A stretch of DNA of 64,000 nucleotides from Buttiauxella sp. B2 (lineage in GTDB: Bacteria; Pseudomonadota; Gammaproteobacteria; Enterobacterales; Enterobacteriaceae), in assembly GCF_006376615.1 (NCBI RefSeq), contig NZ_VEXQ01000001.1:546762-610761 (forward strand). The letters run 5' to 3'. Position 1 is the first letter of the stretch. Each line of letters starts with the position of its first letter. Of this stretch, positions 18,135-25,677 are shown one piece after another. The notes beneath the pieces are model-generated. The model saw only the letters and a list, made by a program, of their open reading frames with translations. It was not told where the DNA came from and searched no databases. The position numbers and the translations under genes are program-made.

Positions 18135-21100
18135 TTACTGGATCTCTCCAGCCCCGGCGTCAACGCTGAAAATGGACACTGGTAGAATGAATCCCTGAAG
18201 ACTCAATAGCGCCAGCGGGCCATCACCCAGTTCGCTGCGCATAATGAACTTCAGCGGATTGCCATCCGGGGTGATCCAGACCAGCTGGCTTCGGCTGCCA
18301 TCGAGCGGCGTGATCAGTGCTTTGTCCAACAGGCGAATGAAGCCCCAGTTCCCCTGATTGTTCGCGTAGAGCTGCATACCGCTCTTCACGCTGCGCCAGC
18401 TGAGACTGACACCCGGATAATAGGTATTTCCCGGCCAGACAAAGCTTTGCCAGCTTTCCATCTGATTGAAGTAGTCGAGGTTTTGCTCATCCAGGGTCAG
18501 CTGCATGCGGGCGACATCACGCGATGGCCGCGCCATCAGTTCGAAATGCACTCCGGCATCCCCCTGGGCAAAGACAACGTCTGAGATACCCGCCAGCTGG
18601 TTAATGGCTTTCAGGAAGTCAGGATTGACGACCATGCCCTGGCTGGCGGCAGGATCGACCACCCAGCGATTGCCCTCCTGGTGCAGAATGCCGCCGAGGT
18701 TGGTTTTCAGGAAGCTGGTGATACGCCCTGAATCGCTGCGCAGGAACTGGGCCAGCAAAGGCAGTGACGCGTCGCTACCGGTCGCTTTAAACGGATAACG
18801 ACCGGCAAAAGCTTTGTTCCACTGATCCACTATCGTTGACTGCCAGCGGGTGTTCAGACTGCCTGCGGCCGGAGCCAGCACCTGCCGCCACGCCAGATCC
18901 AGCGGCTGCACAAACAGAGACTGACCGAAGCCACTCCATTCCTGCCCAAGGCTCGCGGAGACCAGACTGCCGTAGTCCCGGGCATCGGTCAGATCGATGG
19001 CCTTGCCCTGGAAAACGGTCTGAGCCAGCATCTGTGCCATGGCCTGGGGATCAGGGGCACTGGTGACCTGCTGGAGTTTGAGGCGAACCTGGGTGACACG
19101 GGCAAGCCAGGACTGGAAGCTGAGATTGCCGTTATTGCCCGCCCCTTCTTTACCGGTCATCAGCCCTAATACAGGGCCGAATACGCCATCGAGCGGACCA
19201 CGGGGACCCTGAGCCTGTTCGATAAACTGTTTGGCGTTCTTCTTCGTGCCGATGAGGCTTTTCGCCGAATCCACCAGGGAATCAGCCAGTGCCTCGCCCT
19301 TCTGCCCGGTCTTACCCTGCCAGGCCAGCGTGTTCATCAGCGCCACCAGGGGGGACTGGCGGACATCGGCCAGTAAGTTGAGCTGGGCAATGGCTTCGGA
19401 TAATGACGTGGCTTCCTGCCACTTAAGGCTGTTAGCCATGTTCAGCCAGGCGTTACCAAAATCGGTAAAGTAACGCTCAGTGAGCCGCGCCTTCAGGGCT
19501 TCCGGCGAGACATCACTCCCCGCCTGGTGGGTTTTATCCGTCAGCACCCAGTCGATTTCATCGCGCCGGGTTTTCACCACCTCATCAATGGCGCTCTCGA
19601 CCTGCTCTTCCCAGGCCTGGCGGGTAAACATACCCGGCACCACTTCTTCGGTACTGAATAATGTCGACGCGTCAGTGTCCCCGGTCATATCCGCAAGGGT
19701 TAAGTCAGGCCAGTTGCTGGCAACCCGTTTGAGCATGTCCTGATACAGCCCGGACTCCGCATTACGCTGACCGATTTGCTTGAGCAGGATCTGGCGCACG
19801 GTATTGATAAGTTCAGCATCGGGCGTGATTTTCCACTCCGGATGTGCCGGAAGATTTTGCGCCCAGAATCCCAGCAGTTTGGGGGCCATTTCCTGCCAGG
19901 CACCATCCGGCACGTCCTGGCGTGTCGGCCAGGAGGCCAGCACGTGTTTCGCCAGCCACTCTGAGTCCGCTTTTTCCGGCCGCGCCATCATCAGGTAGCC
20001 CTTCAGCAATCCGTAGGCCCGTTGAGTTTCCTGTATCCGCGCATCACTGGCTGGAGGCAGTTGCACAAACGCATTCAGCTGCTGCGCCAGACGGTCGGCA
20101 GCGGCATCACGCATCAACCCGGCATTATTGCGGGCATACAAAGGCCAGAGCGCCGCCAGCGTGTCATGGTCCTGATTGAGTCCAAAGCGGGTGTACCAGG
20201 GCGCACCGGTAGCTTCACGGTGTTGCAGACGGGCAATCGCCTGTTGCAGGATCAACTGGTTACGCAGTCGTTCCGCCAGCGGTTGTCTGGTATCGGCAGC
20301 CACGCGGGCGGTTTCCTGCGCCTGATAAATCTGTGCCCGGTTAACAACCAGAGATAACAGGGTCCCGGCTCCCCACAGGGCAACCAGAACCAACAGCAAC
20401 AGCTGCAGGCTTTTTAGCCAGTCGAAGGTGATTTTTTTAGCGTGGACCGCCAGACTGTCTTCGTCCAGCGCCTGCCAGGTCGGGCTGCTTAATCGGGCAT
20501 GGGGTATTGCACCCACCCCGGCCAGTTCAGGGCTCATCATGACACCCCGCAGGCGGTAAGGTGCGGTTCCCTGCATCAACCCGTTCAGTGCCACGGAAAG
20601 GCTGGACTTCAGTTCACCCTGCAAACGTGATGAAAGACGCAACAGCCAGTCATGCAGTGGGTTGTTCAGCACCTGTGCCATGCCTGCCTGGCGCAGGTGG
20701 GGCACCAGTTCATCCAGAGACGCCATAGCCTGTTCCGGCGTGGCACCTGGGCCAAACAATGCTCCGGTTGCCGTGGCTTCGCCTTCTGAGCCGTGGGTGG
20801 CATCCGTCAACCACAACCAGACCGGAGCCTGCCAGCCGAGATGTTTATCCGCCTTCTGGCGATTTCGCAGGAAGGCATCCCGTTCAGCGGTTGAAGGGAA
20901 TGACCGGGCATTGAGAACCTGCACGATACCGTCCAGTGGTCGATGCGGGCGCAGCAGGTTCAGTTCAGACAGGAAAGCCATATCCGGGGAAGACTGCACG
21001 TTACCGCCGTGGATGAGCACGACTCCGTCACCTTCCTGCCACCGGTCGCGATTAAGCCCGGGGGCGGCTTTCTCAATATCCGCATCATCACCCTGGACCA

Positions 21101-21488
21101 GCAGAATACGGACGTTCCGTTTCCAGTGACGACCGTAACGCAGATGGAGATGTTCGCTCACCGACGCTGAGTTAAATTTATTCTCGGTGCCTTCTGTAAA
21201 TAGTTGAAGAGGCTTATCAGTGAGGGGCGTTTGCTGCTTTTTATTATTGAATGATACATGGACACCGGACTTACCCGCCCGCTCAAACCCCTTTTCAATA
21301 ATCCAGCCTAAAAAGATGAGAATGGCGACAATGGACAGGCAGACAGTCAAAATACTGCCATGTTCCAAAGGACCTATCCCTGTCCAGCCAGCCATTTTTT
21401 CAGGCAGCGATACCAATAAAAAGCTGATAATTGCTGTCGAAAAAATTAAGACGGCAATACTCGCGCCGATGAGTGTTTTTATTTTCAC
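18135..21488 (-). CDS. tssM: T6SS inner-membrane protein TssM (IcmF/VasK), no visible P-loop
   Basis: TssM spans the inner membrane and links TssL to TssJ. The product is 1117 residues. Two membrane segments lie near the N-terminus (about 5-28 and 45-65) and a third at about 365-390 (LKSLQLLLLVLVALWGAG). A large periplasmic region and the C-terminal TssJ-binding domain follow. The cytosolic region, where many homologues carry GxxxxGK[ST], reads RILLVQGDDADIEK, so the Walker A motif is missing. The start codon is GTG, overlapping the stop of the upstream gene (GTGA). It is the core of the membrane complex together with tssL and tssJ. Confidence 0.95.
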   Translation of the reverse strand: MKIKTLIGASIAVLIFSTAIISFLLVSLPEKMAGWTGIGPLEHGSILTVCLSIVAILIFLGWIIEKGFERAGKSGVHVSFNNKKQQTPLTDKPLQLFTEGTENKFNSASVSEHLHLRYGRHWKRNVRILLVQGDDADIEKAAPGLNRDRWQEGDGVVLIHGGNVQSSPDMAFLSELNLLRPHRPLDGIVQVLNARSFPSTAERDAFLRNRQKADKHLGWQAPVWLWLTDATHGSEGEATATGALFGPGATPEQAMASLDELVPHLRQAGMAQVLNNPLHDWLLRLSSRLQGELKSSLSVALNGLMQGTAPYRLRGVMMSPELAGVGAIPHARLSSPTWQALDEDSLAVHAKKITFDWLKSLQLLLLVLVALWGAGTLLSLVVNRAQIYQAQETARVAADTRQPLAERLRNQLILQQAIARLQHREATGAPWYTRFGLNQDHDTLAALWPLYARNNAGLMRDAAADRLAQQLNAFVQLPPASDARIQETQRAYGLLKGYLMMARPEKADSEWLAKHVLASWPTRQDVPDGAWQEMAPKLLGFWAQNLPAHPEWKITPDAELINTVRQILLKQIGQRNAESGLYQDMLKRVASNWPDLTLADMTGDTDASTLFSTEEVVPGMFTRQAWEEQVESAIDEVVKTRRDEIDWVLTDKTHQAGSDVSPEALKARLTERYFTDFGNAWLNMANSLKWQEATSLSEAIAQLNLLADVRQSPLVALMNTLAWQGKTGQKGEALADSLVDSAKSLIGTKKNAKQFIEQAQGPRGPLDGVFGPVLGLMTGKEGAGNNGNLSFQSWLARVTQVRLKLQQVTSAPDPQAMAQMLAQTVFQGKAIDLTDARDYGSLVSASLGQEWSGFGQSLFVQPLDLAWRQVLAPAAGSLNTRWQSTIVDQWNKAFAGRYPFKATGSDASLPLLAQFLRSDSGRITSFLKTNLGGILHQEGNRWVVDPAASQGMVVNPDFLKAINQLAGISDVVFAQGDAGVHFELMARPSRDVARMQLTLDEQNLDYFNQMESWQSFVWPGNTYYPGVSLSWRSVKSGMQLYANNQGNWGFIRLLDKALITPLDGSRSQLVWITPDGNPLKFIMRSELGDGPLALLSLQGFILPVSIFSVDAGAGEIQ

Positions 21489-22690
21489 GATAGACCCTGA
21501 TTTATTCCTGCTTTCTTACCCGGAGTCACAGCTGCCACCCAGATTTCATCTGCGTTGGTTTCCGCAACCACAACCTGTGAGCCACCACTTTGTGCGGCGG
21601 TGGCGGCAAGGATGATGGCAAGCCATGGTGCAGCTTTACCGGTATAACCCGTCGTCTGATCGACATCCCGGTTATCTTCGGTCATGCTGAACGTCAATCC
21701 AGACGCTTCACACGCGGAACTCAATTCCCCTCCCTGCGTCACGGCCTTGCCGGTAGTCCATGTCCCCTTAACGTCTTCCCGTGGCTTCTGACACCATAAC
21801 AGCGCACGATCCAGGTTATGATCGAGGGCACTGATATGGCCTTTTTCAGGACGATGCAGACTCACCGCATCCGGGAAATCGAGATGGCGACGGTTTAACA
21901 ACAGGAGCCAGACGATAGCTTCGCCTTCACCTTCCTGTGGTGAAGAGCGGACGACAGCACTGAGAATGATGAGAGCGGAAGGTCTCTCCCACATTTCATC
22001 CAGCCAGATATCGAATGCTGTAAAACCTTTGGCATTGAATAGTCGTAATTTTCGCCCCGTCTGGGCGGCAAGGCGCTGTAATATTGTCTCTTCAGCATCG
22101 GCAACACCGGCGATGTCGCAGTCAATCATCAATTCACAGGGGATATTACCGGGGATTTTTTCAAGAGCCGGTTTCAGTTGGCTGATCATTGTTTTCAGCG
22201 CGGCATCAAGATCCTGCGATTGCTGCTTATCCTGGAAATCCGATAACCGTGAGTGACGAACCGGTGTGCCACCGGCTCTGGGTGGCTGCACAGTTAACTG
22301 AGACGTGGGGGATTTGACAGCACTGAGTAATTTTCCCGGCCCGCTACCGAATTGAGTGACCACGCCGGTATTGATAACGTGTGCAACTCGCTGTCCCCGG
22401 GTGGTTTCCTGCTCAGCTAACAGCGCTCGTTCCCGATCCCATGATGCAGCCCACACCTGATCACATTTATAATCGAACCGTCGAAGGCTAAAAATGAGCC
22501 CCCAAAGACAAAAGGGTAATCCGAGCGCCGTAAACCAGAAGATAAATCCCTCACGGTTTCCAGACCATTGCCAGAATGTCAGTACACCGCCGACAACGAT
22601 AATTGCCGCCAAAAAAAACAACCAGCGACGAGTATCCGGCCGTCTTATTTTGGGCGCTAAATCAGGGATAGCATCCAGATACACAGGCAT
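21485..22690 (-). CDS. Unrecognised T6SS-cluster membrane protein upstream of tssM
   Basis: I do not recognise this family. From ATG 22690 (2 bases after the PAAR stop) it has 401 residues. The longer frame back to 22747 would run into the PAAR gene and is less likely. Two hydrophobic segments lie at about 25-45 and 52-72 (LFFLAAIIVVGGVLTF; IFWFTALGLPFCLWGLIF). A soluble domain of about 320 residues follows, with an alpha/beta look (CELMIDCDIAGV, SALIILSAVV, AIVWLLLLNR). A last hydrophobic patch lies at about 350-365. Its overlap with tssM (4 bases) suggests a role with the membrane complex, but that is inference. Confidence 0.6.
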   Translation of the reverse strand: MPVYLDAIPDLAPKIRRPDTRRWLFFLAAIIVVGGVLTFWQWSGNREGFIFWFTALGLPFCLWGLIFSLRRFDYKCDQVWAASWDRERALLAEQETTRGQRVAHVINTGVVTQFGSGPGKLLSAVKSPTSQLTVQPPRAGGTPVRHSRLSDFQDKQQSQDLDAALKTMISQLKPALEKIPGNIPCELMIDCDIAGVADAEETILQRLAAQTGRKLRLFNAKGFTAFDIWLDEMWERPSALIILSAVVRSSPQEGEGEAIVWLLLLNRRHLDFPDAVSLHRPEKGHISALDHNLDRALLWCQKPREDVKGTWTTGKAVTQGGELSSACEASGLTFSMTEDNRDVDQTTGYTGKAAPWLAIILAATAAQSGGSQVVVAETNADEIWVAAVTPGKKAGINQGLS

Positions 22691-22692
22691 GA

Positions 22693-22962
22693 TTACCCCA
22701 CCTTCGCTGCCGAAAATGAGCTGATTAACGTGCAGCCACAACCACATTTATGTCCATGGAATGCGACCGGGATTTCTCCATCCAGATAATCAGGGTTACC
22801 TTCAATGATGGTCGTGGGTCCGTGTCCTTCAACCGGACAGGAAACTTTATCGCCTTTACGGGCAACACCTATGCCACCAAATTTCATATCTTCTGAGCCA
22901 GTTAATACAGCACCACCGTGGGTGGTTTTATCGCCTTTACGAATAATATTTAGCATATCCAT
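22693..22962 (-). CDS. PAAR-domain spike tip protein
   Basis: PAAR proteins cap the VgrG spike and sharpen it. The 89-residue product has the repeated turns of the domain: IRKGDKTTHGG, IGVARKGDKVSCPVEGHG, ITHG-like histidines and the terminal HGHKCGCGC, which supply the His/Cys ligands of the tip zinc. No toxin domain is fused. It precedes the accessory gene by 2 bases. The first of the decayed genes lies upstream. Confidence 0.93.
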   Translation of the reverse strand: MDMLNIIRKGDKTTHGGAVLTGSEDMKFGGIGVARKGDKVSCPVEGHGPTTIIEGNPDYLDGEIPVAFHGHKCGCGCTLISSFSAAKVG

Positions 22963-23086
22963 CTCTGATATTTAATCATATAGCAATTGAGCTAAAGGAA
23001 CTAACTCTATGCAAGGGTTAGTGATTCTTTGAATTTAATGTTATTCATGGAAGAGTTGATTTTATTATTTGCTGACAACTTAATAT

Positions 23087-23546
23087 TCATGAGAATTTAA
23101 AAGAGTTATCTCGTACTGAACTGTCTGACACATCCTCAATGACATTGCTTTTAATTTCCTTTTCGCCAAAAAAATTAGATGCGCAATTTTTTAGGCTTAC
23201 AGAAACTCCATTTTTTTGATATTTAAAAAAGCAACGGCGTTAGGTTTTTCTTCTGGTACGCACAAAACATAATCATACTCCCCTCGGCTAAAGCCAAAAT
23301 AAGTTGTGTATGTCCATTGGTCCACCCATCTTTTTAACTTATTTTTTGAGTTAAAATTAACACTAAGTTCTGTAGTACCACCTTTTATTGGATTGTGTTT
23401 TTTCTTTCACTAGAACAAATTGTAGCAATATGTGGCACCTTTCCGGACAGATTACATGATGCAACTAATACATCATTGCCATGCCACTCCTTGGTATGAG
23501 TATATGAGTCTGATATTATTGACAAAGTAAAGACTGGTTTCTTCAT
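23087..23546 (-). pseudogene. Small gene broken by two homopolymer frameshifts, immunity-like
   Basis: From ATG 23546 the frame reads MKKPVFTLSIISDSYTH, then SCNLSGKVPHIATICSSERK, and stops early. Adding one base in the six-base A run (minus strand) at 23398-23403 restores HNPIKGGTTELSVNFN, KRWVDQWTYTTYFGFSRGE. Adding one base in the seven-base run at 23211-23217 continues as NGVSVSLKNCASNFFGEKE to a TGA at 23087-23089. The repaired product is 153 residues. The 'SC-L-GK ... IC-SE ... YFGFSRG' layout resembles small immunity-type proteins encoded after T6SS effectors; I cannot name the family. The segment is AT-rich. A sequencing error at the homopolymers would make it an intact gene. Confidence 0.6.
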
Positions 23547-23701
23547 AAAATCATTTTCTCATTTCATGTACTCAACCTGAGCGGCCATCACTTAATCGAC
23601 TACTTGTCTATTTAAATCATTGGCCGCTTTGTAATACCTTATCCTCATTCGTTATTTATAAATTCTACTGGCAATGCCATAGCATGGGCCTAAATCAATA
23701 A

Positions 23702-24058
23702 TCATGGGAGCATATTATTAAAGTAATCGACCTCCGTTTGATACCCCTTTAAAAGGCAGTTATTTGTCGTCGCTATTTCAGCATCTGTTCCTTTAGATTC
23801 GAATGTTTCCAGTTGACATTTTTTTTGCGTTGTTACATCCCACGAACTTCGTAACGATGAGATTTGTTCTTTTTTTTCTGGATTATTATCGACTTGATCT
23901 TTAACAGCTTTATCTAGTGCCCTAACAACATTTTCAACTATACTTTGAGACTTCATGTTAATTTCAGATAATTGTTTATTCTCATTTCCAGTGAAAGCGG
24001 CCATGCTACTGGCTGAATAACAGAGTGTGACGAGGAAAAATATTTTTTTAATTTTCAT
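23702..24058 (-). CDS. Periplasmic LprI/DUF1311-like protein, candidate lysozyme inhibitor or immunity
   Basis: From ATG 24058 (the 24th codon of a longer frame) the product has 118 residues and a clear signal peptide (KKIFFLVTLCYSASSMAA, cleavage near residue 21). The mature part has LRSSWDVTTQKKCQLET, followed by GTDAEIATTNNC and a final YQTEVDYFNN. A W...C...C spacing after a helical N-terminal half is typical of LprI-N/DUF1311 proteins, some of which inhibit lysozyme. Together with the upstream GH108 effector this suggests periplasmic protection against muramidase. That function is inferred. Confidence 0.6.
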   Translation of the reverse strand: MKIKKIFFLVTLCYSASSMAAFTGNENKQLSEINMKSQSIVENVVRALDKAVKDQVDNNPEKKEQISSLRSSWDVTTQKKCQLETFESKGTDAEIATTNNCLLKGYQTEVDYFNNMLP

Positions 24059-24148
24059 AAAACTGAAATCTCTGATGTTAATAGTGGTCATGAGCAAACC
24101 TCTTAATCCTACAGCAGATTCAACCAATTGAAGACATCCCCCAACTAT

Positions 24149-24528
24149 CTAATAAGGTAAGGGCTTCATTTGTGCAATTCTTTGCTTGTTAATTCTGGAT
24201 ATACATTCGTTAACTAAAGTAGCATTGGCCGGAGTTTTCTGATCAGCAATAAGACCTTCCATTGAGCACCGAGAGTTTCTGTATTTTAACCAACTTCGTT
24301 GAGCTGACAACAGCTTCTCTGAATACTGCACAGATGTTCCCTTATCGGTGGAGTAACATTCTAGAACACGCCTCTTTAACTCATTGTATTCTTTGTTTAA
24401 AGAGTTCTAAGAGTCACTTCTCATCTTGGCGTAGCAAGAATCAACTTCTGAAGTCATGTTTTTTTCTGCGCAAATATCAGTTGCACACGCCACAGATGAA
24501 AAAACACTGCCAATCTGACAACTAACAT
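24149..24528 (-). pseudogene. LprI/DUF1311-like gene with frameshift and internal stop
   Basis: From ATG 24528 the frame starts MLVVRLAVFF and then shifts at a six-T run (24499-24504 on the plus strand). One added base gives SSVACATDICAEKN, making a signal-peptide-like start, then EVDSCYAKMRSDS. A TAG at 24407-24409 interrupts the frame. After it the frame continues NSLNKEYNELKRRVLECYS, LLSAQRSWLKYRNSRCS and C-terminal NECISRINKQRIAQ. The LxKEYNxL ... AQRSWLKYR..xC pattern is the DUF1311/LprI signature. Two lesions indicate a decayed second lysozyme-inhibitor homologue next to the intact one. Confidence 0.65.
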
Positions 24529-24549
24529 ACGATTATCATTCCCCCACAA

Positions 24550-24780
24550 CTACTCCCATCTTAAATTATTTGCTCTTTGGCGATCATTTTTATAACTGGA
24601 TATTGTAGAGTTATTTTCAATATATGAAATAAGTTCAGTTCGACTATTATTCATTCTAGCCCTCATTGACCACTCACCATGAAAATTTTGACATATGAAG
24701 TCAACTAAAACACCTTGAATTTTAGTTGACCACCCTGAGATAAGGCTCCAGAAACACCCGCTGTTTTGGAGTATATAGAT
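24550..24780 (-). pseudogene. Open frame directly after the immunity gene stop, possible C-terminal remnant
   Basis: The same frame as the upstream 298-residue gene stays open after its TAG for 76 codons, to a TAG at 24550-24552. It reads through WSTKIQGVLVDFICQNFHGE and RMNNSRTELISYIENNS. There is no good start codon near its beginning. It could be the tail of a displaced immunity gene or non-coding. The assignment is weak. Confidence 0.25.
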
Positions 24781-25677
24781 CTACTTTCCTAAATAACTCC
24801 AAACATCCCCTGCCGTTTTAAATTTATATTTAATCGATTTTCCATCAACTAATCCGTCCTGCCCTCCTTCAAAAAGACCTGATAGTTTATCATTTTTAAC
24901 AATTTTGTTTTGATCATAATCATAAGCAAAAACATTATAGTATTTACCAACAGTACTGACTTCATCTAAGTTATAGATCCAGCCAACTATTATGAATAGA
25001 TTTTGTTTGTACTGACCTTTCCCCCAGAATACCGATTCAATATTTGCAGCGCTGCCATCAAACGAAAAAGAATCGAATGTAATGTTATTTTGTGGAGTGC
25101 ATCTGTTTGGTGCGAAAGATGCTTGAACATCAGGGTGCTCATCACTATCTGAAAGATAATGAAAAAAAATGGAACTGCCAGAATAGATATGATCAGACTT
25201 TAAAACCTGAACAACATGCCCATGACTTGCATTTACAAACGCACTAACTTTATCATTCTCACATTTTTTGGATGAATCTTTTTTTGTTGCAACCGCACCC
25301 TCTTTTCTCTTTAGTATGATTTGTTTTGGAACGGACATATTGGCTTCCAAAAAAGGAGAGTAATCATTAACTTCATATACAAGGGTGTCATTTTTAATGG
25401 ATAAGGTTGCTTTTCCAACGCCACCAAATGTACTTTCAAATGACACCAATCCGACATTGTTTTTTATTACACCATTTATATTCACCTCATTCTCTTCAGT
25501 ACAATCAATTCTATTTCCATTATTTGTTATAAAACAGTACCTCCCACTAAGTTTGTCCCCGTTTTCGACCAAATAAATTGAAAATGATTGTGATTTACTC
25601 TCACTCGACCAATCACCAGAAAAATCTGCCATTGAGTGAAATGCAACAAAAAACAATGCAAACAAAATATTTCTCAT
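24781..25677 (-). CDS. Exported immunity protein candidate for the GH108 effector
   Basis: The product is 298 residues with a signal peptide (ILFALFFVAFHSMA, cleavage about residue 17). The mature protein starts with FSGDWSSE and is rich in beta-type segments. It has cysteines at intervals (GRYCFI, RIDCTEE, KKCEND, NRCTPQ) that could form disulfides. I do not recognise a named family. The ATG overlaps the effector stop by 4 bases, the usual arrangement of effector and immunity genes. Export to the periplasm fits a peptidoglycan-cutting toxin. The gene is AT-rich compared with the vgrG upstream. Confidence 0.6.
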   Translation of the reverse strand: MRNILFALFFVAFHSMADFSGDWSSESKSQSFSIYLVENGDKLSGRYCFITNNGNRIDCTEENEVNINGVIKNNVGLVSFESTFGGVGKATLSIKNDTLVYEVNDYSPFLEANMSVPKQIILKRKEGAVATKKDSSKKCENDKVSAFVNASHGHVVQVLKSDHIYSGSSIFFHYLSDSDEHPDVQASFAPNRCTPQNNITFDSFSFDGSAANIESVFWGKGQYKQNLFIIVGWIYNLDEVSTVGKYYNVFAYDYDQNKIVKNDKLSGLFEGGQDGLVDGKSIKYKFKTAGDVWSYLGK

